From Anaeromassilibacillus sp. An200 (GTDB lineage: Bacteria; Bacillota; Clostridia; Oscillospirales; Acutalibacteraceae), in the NCBI RefSeq assembly GCF_002160025.1, contig NZ_NFJU01000029.1:1-35957 (forward strand): a DNA stretch of 35,957 bases. The letters run 5' to 3'. Below, in pieces: positions 1 to 7,718 of this stretch; within the stretch, counting starts at the first letter, position 1, and the number at the start of each line of letters is the position of its first letter. The translations under genes and the position numbers were made by a program. The notes beneath the pieces were generated by a model, which saw nothing but the letters and a program-made list of their open reading frames with translations, searched no databases and was not told where the DNA came from.

Positions 1-21
1 TTCTGCATTCTTTACCAGCAT
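1..21 (-). CDS. possible 5' end of a minus-strand gene cut by the window edge
   Basis: Only seven codons (MLVKNAE) are visible, reading off the left edge. The support is the upstream context on the minus strand: a GGGGTGAT Shine-Dalgarno-like stretch just before the ATG and a perfect TATAAT -10 hexamer at 45-40. The -35 region is poor. Nothing can be said about function; the call rests on the start signals alone. Confidence 0.25.
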
Positions 22-69
22 TTTTATCACCCCAAACTCATTATACCGCATTTTCTCCCTTTATACGAG

Positions 70-98
70 AAAAAGGCCACCAATCGGTGACCTTTTTC
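70..98. terminator. bidirectional stem-loop terminator
   Basis: Arms AAAAAGGCCACC and GGTGACCTTTTT pair around an AATC loop with one C-A mismatch, and a T-run follows on both strands. It would insulate the minus-strand start at 21 from the integrase gene. Confidence 0.5.
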
Positions 99-107
99 GA
101 CAGGCTG

Positions 108-129
108 GGGCGAGGAATCTTCCTCGCCC
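108..129. terminator. GC-rich perfect hairpin upstream of the integrase
   Basis: A ten-base perfect inverted repeat (GGGCGAGGAA and its complement) surrounds a two-base centre and is followed by TTTGCGTTTT. It could be a second terminator or part of the integrase leader. The very short loop and interrupted T-run keep confidence modest. Confidence 0.4.
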
Positions 130-228
130 TTTGCGTTTTCAGGGATCGCACCTTTGAGAAGAATGAGAACTTTTGATAAAAGAAATATGAGCATTAGGCT
201 ACATTATAATAGGAAAGGAAATAATATT

Positions 229-1428
229 ATGGCAAAGAAAAAGGGGCAGACTCCTGAATATGGAACTGTTGTGCGGAAAGGAATCCGGTATTACAGAACA
301 CGAATCACAGATGCTGATGGGAAAAGAGTGGATTTGTACGCTGAAACCTGTGAAGAACTGTATCAAAAGGAACAGGAAGCGCGTCGCCAAGTGGAAGAAG
401 CTATTTTCCGCAAAGAAAATCCCACGGTTGCGGAATATTGCGAGAAGTGGCTGCTGATGCAGTCGGCAAAGATTTCACCAGCTACATTAAGAGGGTACAC
501 AATTAACATGAACAAATACATAGTCGAGCCGTTGGGTTCTATGTATCTGTCGGATGTAACAGCGGATGATATTCGGCTGGCGCTGATCCCGTTGGCCACA
601 AAATCGGCAGGATTATATAGCACGGTGAATATGCTTTTGAAATGCGTCTTTTACTCGGCAGAGCGCAGCCAACTACTTGACTATAATCCCTGTGAAGGTA
701 TTTCAGCAAAAGGAGGAAAGCAAGCGAAGAAAAAGGAAGCCTTGACGGATGAACAAACAAAGGTGCTTCTGGATGCTGTCAAAGAGTTACCACCATATAC
801 GTTTATCATGATTGCCTTGTATTCCGGCCTGCGCCGGGAGGAAATTCTGGGGCTTCAATGGGATTGCGTGTTTCTGGATGCACCTGCACCGTATATTTCT
901 GTCAGGAGGGCATGGCGAACCGAGCATAACAGGCCGGTGGTTTCTACAACATTAAAAACCAAAGCGGCCCGCAGGGACGTTCCTGTTCCCAAATGCTTAG
1001 TAGACCGCCTGCGGGAAGTCAAAGAGAAATCCATATCTGAATATGTGATAGCAGACAGCGAAGGCCAACCATTATCTGCTTCACAGTTTCAAAGGTTATG
1101 GAAGTATGTGACTGTCCGGACTGCCAAGCCCCGCAACTATTATAAGTATGTCAACGGCCAAAGCATTAAGTACACAGTTACCCCTACCCTCGGCGGTCAT
1201 CAAAAGAATAATCCCAAACTGATATACGCCATCGACTTTGATGTGACTCCACACCAACTTCGGCATACCTATATTACCAATCTTTTGTATGCTGGCGTTG
1301 ATCCAAAGACAGTCCAATATCTTGCCGGACATGAAAATAGTAAGACAACGATGGACATTTACGCTCAGGTGAAGTATAATAAACCCGAAGAACTTGTGAG
1401 TGTGGTGAACGACGCATTTCGACAGTAA
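229..1428 (+). CDS. tyrosine site-specific recombinase (phage/ICE-type integrase)
   Basis: A 399-residue integrase that would cut and rejoin attachment sites to insert or excise the host element. The N-terminus (about 10-60) is a basic arm-binding-like region with YYRTRI..ADGKRVD, followed by a SAM-like core-binding domain (about 64-150). The catalytic domain (about 170-385) holds the complete set: Arg202 in SGLRREE, a Lys in LKTKAARRDVPVP (243-245), His342 and Arg345 in HQLRHTY, His368 in AGHE and nucleophile Tyr378. I chose the ATG at 229 over an in-frame ATG at 154 because AGGAAAGG lies about 10 bases upstream and the family usually starts with a MAKKKG-like sequence. Length is normal for the family. 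It has no operon partner in the window and is followed by a gene-poor junction, as expected at an element end. Confidence 0.93.
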   Translation: MAKKKGQTPEYGTVVRKGIRYYRTRITDADGKRVDLYAETCEELYQKEQEARRQVEEAIFRKENPTVAEYCEKWLLMQSAKISPATLRGYTINMNKYIVEPLGSMYLSDVTADDIRLALIPLATKSAGLYSTVNMLLKCVFYSAERSQLLDYNPCEGISAKGGKQAKKKEALTDEQTKVLLDAVKELPPYTFIMIALYSGLRREEILGLQWDCVFLDAPAPYISVRRAWRTEHNRPVVSTTLKTKAARRDVPVPKCLVDRLREVKEKSISEYVIADSEGQPLSASQFQRLWKYVTVRTAKPRNYYKYVNGQSIKYTVTPTLGGHQKNNPKLIYAIDFDVTPHQLRHTYITNLLYAGVDPKTVQYLAGHENSKTTMDIYAQVKYNKPEELVSVVNDAFRQ

Positions 1429-1618
1429 AACCGAGCATCTGATGTCCCCATTTTATGATTAAATAGTGGGGCAACTTTTAAGGGGAAGGCCCGAAAAGCC
1501 CGAAATCTCAAGGAAAAACGGACGTAAGAGCATTTTAGTACGGCCTCAAGGCTGCCCGCCGCGCACCGCAGTTCTCCAAGCGCTGATTGGCCAAAACCGA
1601 TCCAGAAGCTTTACAGAG
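1429..1618. other. gene-free junction downstream of the integrase
   Basis: No convincing coding sequence. An 86-codon open frame at 1466-1726 runs straight through a strong terminator and has no recognisable content. A short direct repeat of GCCCGAAA sits near 1490. The stretch from about 1535 to 1618 may be the 3' remnant of a chromosomal gene or an attachment region, since it leads into a terminator with no gene of its own. Confidence 0.4.
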
Positions 1619-1653
1619 CCCCCGGAAAACCAAAGTTTTCCGGGGGTTTTCCT
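1619..1653 (+). terminator. strong intrinsic terminator with no obvious gene
   Basis: A perfect 12-bp stem (CCCCCGGAAAAC paired with GTTTTCCGGGGG), a four-base CAAA loop and then TTTTCCTTT. It lies 190 bases after the integrase stop, so it may belong to a gene that was displaced or cut by the integration. Confidence 0.85.
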
Positions 1654-1760
1654 TTCCAGTGTGCTGATGCGATGGGGCGAAAGGAAGAAACGGGCGCCGC
1701 TGATCCAGCGGGCTGCGGCAGATTAGGCCAATATTCTTGTCTGAAGATGTACGCATTGGC

Positions 1761-1789
1761 TTGAAAATGGGATAACCGTGTGATAGAAT
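1761..1789 (+). promoter_or_regulatory. sigma-A promoter of the chemoreceptor gene
   Basis: TTGAAA (1761-1766), a 17-base spacer and TAGAAT (1784-1789), with a TGA immediately before the -10 giving an extended -10. Transcription would start near 1796, leaving a leader of about 165 bases in which I recognise no known riboswitch. Confidence 0.65.
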
Positions 1790-1963
1790 AAGCATGCAAA
1801 TAATGTTATTTTATCTGTTCCTTGGGAGCGTCTGGAGACAGATGCTGTGCGTGCTGCGTTTTCGGATGCGGGTCATCCCCGGTCGCTTGAGTGGGTGATT
1901 CTATTTTAGATAAGCCTTGCATTAAATGGAACAGCAATGGTTTTCTGAAAGAGAGGGAAAAGA

Positions 1964-3805
1964 ATGGAAACAAAGCAGTCAGGCGGCACGATCAAAAAAA
2001 GCATACGAAAACGGATTATGGAGGGGTATTTGACGGTTACTCTTCTATCCGCTTTGGTGGGCGTCATTACGATCATATCGTTGAGCGTCTTGTTTGTGTT
2101 CTATGCCAATATAACCAGCCTGGATCAAGAGCGCGCAGTACTTTCCAACACGATTTCTTCACACTATCAGTGGCGTTCGGATCTGATCCGATCGCTGGAA
2201 AACGGCTCCTCTTTTACGGGCAGCCTCGATCCGCAAACCTGCTCTTTCGGCAAGTGGCTCGATGAGTATATGACGAAGAGCGGAGCAAACAGCGAAATCA
2301 AGTCGAAGGCACAGCAGCTTATCGAGGGGCACAATGAGATTCACAGCCTGGCGGAGGAATTGCTCCAAACGAGCACCACGAATCGTGAAGGAGCCATCAA
2401 TCTTTTCTTTTCAGAACTGGATCCGAAGGCCTCCGAAGTGATTAACGGGCTGTATGACATTGACAGCCTGTATTCCGCGGAGGTACAGAGCAACACGCGC
2501 AGCTTTGAATCCATGATGACGATTATGATCGTTGTCATTGTGTGCGCTGTCATTGCCATCAGTGTATTTTCCATCCTGTACGGGAAAAAACTGGCAAGCC
2601 AGATTGCAAAGCCTGTCATGATGGTGGCGGACTGGTCCAAGAACCTCTCCTTTGGCGCGGCCGATTTGGATGTTGCCAGTGAAGAGCTTGCCCGTCTGGA
2701 GACGGAAAACGCGGATAATGAAGTCGGCATGATGATCTCCGCTTTCCATACCATGGCGGACAACATCCGGGAGAATATGGCAGTGGTGCAGCGCATCGCG
2801 GAGGGCGATATGACAGCGTTTGTCAAGATCCGTTCCCGCCGTGACAGCCTGGGCAAGAGCCTGTACCGCCTGGTACAGTCCAATGATATCATGTTCAATG
2901 AGATTGTGGATTCGGCTCATTCCGTGGCAGCCGGAGCAGATGAAATTGCCGCCGCGAGCCATATGCTGGCGGACAGCAGCACCGTGCAGGCATCCGCGGC
3001 TCAGCACCTGTCCGATGAGATGAAGCACGTCAGCGATCTGATCCAGTACAATGATGAAAAAGCGCAGGCTGCCTATGAGATCACGAAGGAGATCAAAGAG
3101 GAGCTCAGAACCAGCAACGAACATATGAAGGTCCTGTGTGATTCCGTCATCCATATGCGCAATGCTTCCAAGGAAATTGCCACCGTCATGAAAACCATTG
3201 ATGATATTACCTTTGAGACCAACATTCTGGCTCTCAATGCCGCCATCGAGGCGGCCCGTGCCGGTGCCGCCGGAAAGGGCTTTGCCGTTGTTGCCAATGA
3301 AGTGCGTGCTCTGGCTATGAAGAGTGCGGAAGCGGCACAGGAAAGCCATGTCCTCATTGAGAACAGCATTAAGCAGACGGAGCACGGCACGAACATCGCA
3401 ACAGAGTCCGCTGCTATCTTTGAGAACATCAATGAGAAGATCAGTCAAATCATTGAGATTGTTGAGCAGGTTTCCGGCCTGTCCACCAATCAGATGGAAA
3501 GCATCCGGCAGGTTGCCGAGTCTGTGAACCAGATCACCGAAGCGGCCACCAAGAATGCCGCAATCAGTGAGGAATCGGACGCCTCCAGTCAGGAAATGCG
3601 CAATCAGGCTGCTTTCCTGCGTGATAAGATGAAGCACTTCAATCTGCGTAAGCGTGAAAAGGGCAAGGCATATATCCCGGACGAGAAGCAGCATGACGAA
3701 GACTTCATTGAGTATGCAAATAAGGCGTATCAGCTCAAGGAAAGCACGGGTCAGTACGGAAACGAGTACATCGATCCCAACGGACGCGACGCAGATGTAA
3801 ATTAA
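1964..3805 (+). CDS. methyl-accepting chemotaxis protein with extracytoplasmic CZB-like zinc domain
   Basis: A 613-residue transmembrane chemoreceptor that would signal to CheA/CheW. Membrane helix 1 spans about 22-48 and helix 2 about 185-205. The outer domain between them has a pattern of the CZB (chemoreceptor zinc-binding) type: His67 with Trp70 (HYQW), Cys93 with Trp98 (CSFGKW), and His123/His127 (HNEIH), giving the 3-His/1-Cys ligand set. A HAMP linker follows, then the signalling hairpin with its very conserved tip ([16 protein letters not shown]) and a CheB/CheR-type methylation region. The ATG at 1964 follows GAGAGGGA at good spacing. The gene is monocistronic, bounded by its own promoter and the terminator at 3881. 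The ligand (zinc, or an oxidant such as hypochlorite, both reported for CZB domains) is inference; CZB domains are more often cytoplasmic. Confidence 0.93.
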   Translation: METKQSGGTIKKSIRKRIMEGYLTVTLLSALVGVITIISLSVLFVFYANITSLDQERAVLSNTISSHYQWRSDLIRSLENGSSFTGSLDPQTCSFGKWLDEYMTKSGANSEIKSKAQQLIEGHNEIHSLAEELLQTSTTNREGAINLFFSELDPKASEVINGLYDIDSLYSAEVQSNTRSFESMMTIMIVVIVCAVIAISVFSILYGKKLASQIAKPVMMVADWSKNLSFGAADLDVASEELARLETENADNEVGMMISAFHTMADNIRENMAVVQRIAEGDMTAFVKIRSRRDSLGKSLYRLVQSNDIMFNEIVDSAHSVAAGADEIAAASHMLADSSTVQASAAQHLSDEMKHVSDLIQYNDEKAQAAYEITKEIKEELRTSNEHMKVLCDSVIHMRNASKEIATVMKTIDDITFETNILALNAAIEAARAGAAGKGFAVVANEVRALAMKSAEAAQESHVLIENSIKQTEHGTNIATESAAIFENINEKISQIIEIVEQVSGLSTNQMESIRQVAESVNQITEAATKNAAISEESDASSQEMRNQAAFLRDKMKHFNLRKREKGKAYIPDEKQHDEDFIEYANKAYQLKESTGQYGNEYIDPNGRDADVN

Positions 3806-3880
3806 GCGGACGCCGCATGATCAAGCGTCCGGATGTTGGGGTGTCCCACAGGTTGATTGCTTGTCATTCCCGATCGTTTC

Positions 3881-3920
3881 AGGAGGATGCTCCCAGCTTT
3901 TGGGACGCATCCTCCTTTTC
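3881..3920 (+). terminator. intrinsic terminator after the chemoreceptor gene
   Basis: AGGAGGATGC pairs with GCATCCTCCT, with inner pairing TCCCA/TGGGA, followed by TTTTC. It lies 75 bases after the stop codon and just before the next gene's ribosome binding site. Confidence 0.8.
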
Positions 3921-3959
3921 TGTCACGGCTGGATTTGCGTTGTGAGGAAAGGAGAAGTC

Positions 3960-5171
3960 ATGAAAAAATACCTGCAGCTCGCACTGGCAATCTGCCTGGT
4001 GCTGGCGCTTACCGCCGTGGGCATACCGCCCGCCGTTTTTGCGGACGAGGAGGAAACGGTTTCGATCCGCATCGTACACACGAATGATTCGCATGGCCGC
4101 TACGCCGCCGGGGAAACGTGTGTCGGATACGCCAAGCTTCAGACGATTGCAGAGGGAGACGGTCACCGCGCCGATCTGATTCTGGACGCCGGAGACGCCT
4201 TTCACGGGCTTTCCTTTGCCACGGTGGAGCAGGGTGCGGGTGTCGCGGAGCTTTTCAAAACGATCGGCTACACGGCCATGACGCCGGGGCTCGCGGATCT
4301 GAGTTACGGCACGGCGCATCTGAATGAGCTGGAGACGGACAGCGGCACGCCGATCCTGAGCTGCAACCTGCTCGACGGCACAAGTGCACAGCCGGTGTTC
4401 ACGCCTTCCGTAGGGCTGACCGTGCAGGGAGTGCGCATCGGGCTGATTGGGGTGACAAGCCCGGATCTTCTGGGTGAGCTTGAAATGGAGGATGGGCAGA
4501 GCCTGATTCTGGCCGATCCCGCCGCCTGTGTCCAGCAGGAGATCGACCGCCTGCGCAAGGAAGGCTGCACCATGCTGATCGTTCTGGCGCATATGGGCGA
4601 TTCCTCCCTCTGGCCATGGACCGGTGAACGCCTTATTTCCGAAACGGAAGGCATTGACGTGCTGATTGACGGGCGCAGCCATACCGAGGAAAACCGTATG
4701 GTGAGCTGGAAAAACGGGGAAGGACAGGCTTTGTGCGTGCAGACCGGCGCATATCTGGAAAATGTGGGCGTCCTGACGCTGGAGGTTGACCGTGGGACCG
4801 GCCGCCCGGTGAATCTTTCCACATCGTGCGAGGATCTGATCTCCGCCGGGGAGGCGATGGAGCTCGAGGAGGATGCGGGCATTGCGGCGCAGATTGCCCT
4901 GATTGAGAAGCGGCAGAGCGTGCTGTCCGCCTCCTCCGCCGCTGTTTCTTCGCGGCCTGCTTCCTCCGCGGTGCGATCGAAGCCTGTTTCCCCGGCGGTT
5001 TCCTCCAGCGCGGCGGTCTCCTCACAAGCGGTGCAGTCCTCCCCGCAGTCCGAGCCGCCTGCGCCGGCGGAGCAGGGGACCTGGGAAATGTTCCCTGTTT
5101 TTCTGGCGGCCGCCGTGGTGGTGCTGGTGGCAGTATTTGTCCTGCTCTCCCGGCGCGGACAAGGACGCTGA
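3960..5171 (+). CDS. 5'-nucleotidase/metallophosphatase-like membrane-anchored protein, probably degenerate
   Basis: 403 residues. A signal peptide (1-28, cut near VFA-DEE) precedes a calcineurin-like phosphatase domain of the UshA/5'-nucleotidase type: HTNDSHGRY (40-48, metal ligands Asp43 and His45), GDAFHG (Asp79) and LAHMGDSS (His211). Two hallmark sites are altered. The GNHE/D motif carrying the Asn-His pair is replaced by PGLAD (109-113), and the GHSH motif reads GRSH (238-241), losing one His. The C-terminal nucleotidase domain is absent. Instead there is a Ser/Ala/Pro-rich spacer (about 310-370) and a final membrane helix (about 376-396) with a basic tail. It would sit on the outer face of the membrane. 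The degenerate centre suggests a binding or scaffold role rather than catalysis, which is inference. The ATG at 3960 follows AAAGGAG; an upstream in-frame start at 3861 overlaps the terminator. Confidence 0.8.
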   Translation: MKKYLQLALAICLVLALTAVGIPPAVFADEEETVSIRIVHTNDSHGRYAAGETCVGYAKLQTIAEGDGHRADLILDAGDAFHGLSFATVEQGAGVAELFKTIGYTAMTPGLADLSYGTAHLNELETDSGTPILSCNLLDGTSAQPVFTPSVGLTVQGVRIGLIGVTSPDLLGELEMEDGQSLILADPAACVQQEIDRLRKEGCTMLIVLAHMGDSSLWPWTGERLISETEGIDVLIDGRSHTEENRMVSWKNGEGQALCVQTGAYLENVGVLTLEVDRGTGRPVNLSTSCEDLISAGEAMELEEDAGIAAQIALIEKRQSVLSASSAAVSSRPASSAVRSKPVSPAVSSSAAVSSQAVQSSPQSEPPAPAEQGTWEMFPVFLAAAVVVLVAVFVLLSRRGQGR

Positions 5172-5251
5172 GAAAAGGCGGACATCGTTTGAAAAAATTT
5201 ATGAGATTGTAACATTTTATAGCTTTTCAGCGTGTTACCATGAGGGAGATG

Positions 5252-5287
5252 TTTCGCCGCTTCCTGATTTGGCAGGAAGCGAGGCGA
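5252..5287 (+). terminator. stem-loop with A/T tract between the nucleotidase-like gene and sigI
   Basis: TTTCGC and GCTTCCTG pair with CAGGAAGC and GGCGAAA around ATTTGG, followed by A- and T-tracts that can themselves pair. It may terminate the upstream gene or act as an attenuator before sigI. Confidence 0.5.
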
Positions 5288-5322
5288 AAAAAATCCGATT
5301 TTTTTAAAAATTTTTTGATCCG

Positions 5323-5351
5323 ACCCCAAAATTCAGAAAAGAGATTGCGAA
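5323..5351 (+). promoter_or_regulatory. possible SigI-type autoregulatory promoter
   Basis: ACCCC followed by an A-tract (5323-5330) and CGAA (5348-5351), 20 bases apart, resemble the C-rich -35 and CGAA -10 elements described for SigI promoters. If used, transcription would begin about 7-8 bases after the assigned ATG, so translation would start further inside. A weak match only. No good sigma-A promoter was seen between 5171 and 5351. Confidence 0.25.
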
Positions 5352-6121
5352 TGAAAATAATGCAACGATCTATTTTCCATGGACACGGGAAGGAACAACA
5401 AAACGGAGCTTCCGCAGAAGCAGGAGGCGTCCTCAGAAGATCGGAGGAAGAGCTGGAACGGCTTGTCCGGGAAAACGAGGCCTTCATTCTGAGGACGGCC
5501 TCCGCGGTCTCGCGGCGGTATGTAACGAAGGAAGATGACGAGTGGTCTGTCGCCTTGCAGGCATTTGCCGAGGCGGTGCAGGATCATGAACCGGAAAAGG
5601 GAAGCCTGCAGGGCTTTGCCGCCGTCGTCATCCGGCGCCGCCTGACGGATCATTTCCGTAAGAACCAGTCGAGGAGCGCCGAACTTTCCGTCGATCCATC
5701 TGTTTTTGAAGCCGATCCCTCCGAAGAGGAGGAAGGCCTTTCGCTCCGGCTTGCGGTGGCAAAGCAGACAACCCGCACGGAGGATTACAGTCTGAAAGAG
5801 GAGATCGAGGCGGCAAATCAGGAGTTTTCCGGGTTTGGCTTTTCGTTTTTTGATTTGGCCTCCTGCTCGCCGCGGGCGGGCAAAACGAGGGAAAGCTGTG
5901 CCAAAGCCGTGAATACCCTGCTGGATACGCCCCTTTTGCGGGAAACGCTTCTGCAATCGGGCCAGCTGCCGATGAAAGCGCTGGAGGAACGGTCAGGCGT
6001 GCCGCGCAAGGTTCTCGATCGACACCGAAAATATATCATTGCGGCGGCGATTATTTTGTCGGGCGAGTATCCGGGTCTCTCCGAATACATGCGCTTCATC
6101 CGAAAGGAGCCCCGTTCATGA
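5351..6121 (+). CDS. sigI: RNA polymerase sigma factor SigI
   Basis: About 256 residues in the SigI branch of sigma-70 factors, which in Bacillus and Clostridium respond to heat, wall stress or extracellular polysaccharide. Family signatures are the region-2-like stretch FILRTAS.VSRRYVTKEDDEWSVAL.AF.EA, then VIRRRLTDHFRK, and the diagnostic C-terminal block FFDLASCSPR.GKTRE..C followed by RKVLDRHRKYIIAAAIILSG. Length is normal. The start is uncertain: ATG at 5351 lies near a weak AAAAGAG site, another ATG is at 5360, and an in-frame ATG at 5240 lies within the preceding hairpin region. The stop overlaps the rsgI start by four bases (ATGA), so the two are translationally coupled and the partner should be the anti-sigma factor. 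Confidence 0.9.
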   Translation: MKIMQRSIFHGHGKEQQNGASAEAGGVLRRSEEELERLVRENEAFILRTASAVSRRYVTKEDDEWSVALQAFAEAVQDHEPEKGSLQGFAAVVIRRRLTDHFRKNQSRSAELSVDPSVFEADPSEEEEGLSLRLAVAKQTTRTEDYSLKEEIEAANQEFSGFGFSFFDLASCSPRAGKTRESCAKAVNTLLDTPLLRETLLQSGQLPMKALEERSGVPRKVLDRHRKYIIAAAIILSGEYPGLSEYMRFIRKEPRS

Positions 6122-7473
6122 AAGCAGTCATTGTCGAAATCCGCGGGGACACCGCGGCGGCCCTGGGACGCGACGGCAGCGTTTTTAAAGTGAAAAACCG
6201 TGCCTACGCGATTGGGCAGACAATACATGTGCACCGGGTTGCCCTTTCGCGTCAGCTTGCCGTACTGGCCGCCTGTGCGGCCGCCATTTTTCTGATTATT
6301 GGAGCGGGGATCCACACCTATGTATCCCCCTATTCGATTGTTACCCTGGATGTCAACCCCTCCCTGCAATACACACTCAACCGCCTGGGCGTCGTTCTCT
6401 CCGTGGAAGCGGTCAACGGCGACGGCACCGAGCTTTTGGAGGAGGTCGGCAGGCTGGATAACCGCAGCATTGAGGACGCGATCACCATCACCGTCCGCCA
6501 GATTGCGCAGGACGGATATTTCGACGGGGATGACCCGGGAGGCATGGTGATTGCCGCTTCCTGCCGCGATCATCAGGAGGCCGAGCGCCTGGTGGAAAAT
6601 GTCCGTGAGACGGCGCTGCGGGCCACGCAGGAAAGTGAAAAAGAGGTCGTGGTGGCGGCGATGACCGTCGGTGAGGATCAGCTCGAGCAGGCGCGCGAGC
6701 TGGGCGTATCGCCCGGGAAGCTCACGCTGGTGGAGCAGCTTCGCGACACCGCTCCGGATCCCGATTCCATTGATGTACAGGAGTGGCTGGGAAAGCCCGT
6801 CAAGGATATCATGAAGGAGACGGCTTCCCAGATCCCACAAAGCCAGGATCCCGCTTTGTCCAGTGGAACAGGCAGCGGAACGCTTTCCAGTGAGACGCCG
6901 CCGTCCAGCCAGGATTCCGCGGAATCGAAGTGGCAGGATTCCGGCAAGGTCGATCAGTCGTGGGCATCCTCCGGGGAGGGATTTGCTTCCTCCGGCGGAA
7001 CCCCGATGGAATACCGTCCAACCGCTCCCCGTCCGTCGCGCAAGGATCCCGTATCCACGGCGGAGGAAAGTGGGGCCGCTTCCGGTTCCGGAGAAGGGGA
7101 TAACCAGACTTCTGCGGCTTCCAAGGAGGACGGAAAGGAAAATATCTCCTCGCCTTCCGAGACAGAGGAAACCAGTGGAACGGACGTTTCCGAAAGCCAC
7201 GGGAGCGGGAAGGAAAGCACGGATTCCACAGATACAGCCATGAGCGGCACAGCAGGCAGCTCCACGGGCGAAACGTCCGGCAGTGCTTCCAGTTCGCCGT
7301 CTCATGAAGCGCCCGCTGAAAGCGGAGGATCCGCTTCCGCTGCGAAGCCGGAGCAGACGGTTTCCTCGGAGTCCAGCTCTTCGAAACGTTCCTCCTCCAA
7401 ATCATACGGTTATCCGATGCCTCCGGCTCAGGATCCGAACGTTTCTCTCCCTTGGTGGGAGATGATGGATTGA
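6118..7473 (+). CDS. rsgI: RsgI-type transmembrane anti-sigma-I factor with long disordered outer tail
   Basis: 451 residues. The cytoplasmic N-terminal RsgI domain (1-40) would hold SigI. One membrane helix (about 44-66) follows, then an outer region with SPYSIVTLDVNPSLQYTLNR. Its VNPS (Asn80-Pro81) matches the conserved Asn-Pro position known in the RsgI juxtamembrane domain, where self-cleavage primes regulated proteolysis. From about 225 to 425 the sequence is almost entirely Ser, Gly, Glu, Thr and Pro, with no folded domain and no carbohydrate-binding module, ending in an aromatic/Pro segment (SYGYPMPP...PWWEMMD). In Bacillus subtilis a disordered RsgI tail monitors the cell wall; the same role here is inference. 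Clostridial cellulosome-type RsgI proteins instead carry sugar-binding domains, so wall sensing is more likely. Start overlaps the sigI stop. Confidence 0.88.
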   Translation: MKAVIVEIRGDTAAALGRDGSVFKVKNRAYAIGQTIHVHRVALSRQLAVLAACAAAIFLIIGAGIHTYVSPYSIVTLDVNPSLQYTLNRLGVVLSVEAVNGDGTELLEEVGRLDNRSIEDAITITVRQIAQDGYFDGDDPGGMVIAASCRDHQEAERLVENVRETALRATQESEKEVVVAAMTVGEDQLEQARELGVSPGKLTLVEQLRDTAPDPDSIDVQEWLGKPVKDIMKETASQIPQSQDPALSSGTGSGTLSSETPPSSQDSAESKWQDSGKVDQSWASSGEGFASSGGTPMEYRPTAPRPSRKDPVSTAEESGAASGSGEGDNQTSAASKEDGKENISSPSETEETSGTDVSESHGSGKESTDSTDTAMSGTAGSSTGETSGSASSSPSHEAPAESGGSASAAKPEQTVSSESSSSKRSSSKSYGYPMPPAQDPNVSLPWWEMMD

Positions 7474-7520
7474 TCATAAGCTTTATTTCCATATATAACA
7501 AACTCTCTAAATGAAAGCGG

Positions 7521-7556
7521 AAGGCCCCACCGGCAAATGCCGGAAGGGGCTTTTTG
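7521..7556 (+). terminator. intrinsic terminator of sigI-rsgI
   Basis: AAGGCCCC pairs with GGGGCTTT (one G-T wobble), the inner stem CCGGC/GCCGG closes on AAAT, and TTTTT follows. Confidence 0.85.
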
Positions 7557-7619
7557 CCGTCCTTTTGGGTTTGGTTTTCCCCTGTTTTCCTCTTTTTTGT
7601 GGAAAATTCGAGATAATCC

Positions 7620-7710
7620 TGTTTTTTCTTTCCGTTTCGTGCTATAATATCGGAGCATGGCCCACTGTTGTATGGGGTGAGACTCCCTCCCCGGAGGGAT
7701 TTTTGGAGGA
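7620..7710 (+). promoter_or_regulatory. extended -10 promoter and short leader with hairpin
   Basis: TATAAT (7643-7648) preceded by TGC makes a consensus extended -10; the -35 is weak. The short leader contains a seven-codon frame (MAHCCMG, 7657-7680). It is followed by a TCCCTC/GAGGGA hairpin and ATTTTT just before the GGAGGA ribosome binding site at 7705, which looks like a small attenuator. No ribosome binding site can serve the seven-codon frame unless it is read leaderless. Confidence 0.55.
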
Positions 7711-7718
7711 AGATTGGC

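Larger units (their letters stand above)
1..1500. mobile_element. right-hand end of an integrated element (partial, boundary unresolved)
   Basis: The window opens in DNA whose only clear gene is a tyrosine integrase reading toward the chromosome, the usual arrangement at one end of an integrative element. The rest of the element would lie to the left of the window. No tRNA 3' end and no attachment repeat could be identified, so the right boundary is a guess between the integrase stop at 1428 and the terminator at 1619-1653. The integrase gene is visibly richer in A+T than the chromosomal genes from 3960 onward, which agrees with transfer. Confidence 0.45.

Noticed and set aside
1466-1726. 86-codon frame after the integrase
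   Set aside because: It reads through a perfect terminator and has no recognisable sequence.
1891-2265. 124-codon plus-strand frame at the start of the chemoreceptor gene
   Set aside because: It overlaps the chemoreceptor in another frame, has no ribosome binding site and encodes nothing family-like.
5208-5238. WalR box upstream of sigI
   Set aside because: TGTAAC and TGTTAC half-sites are present but 25 bases apart start to start, not the 11 required.
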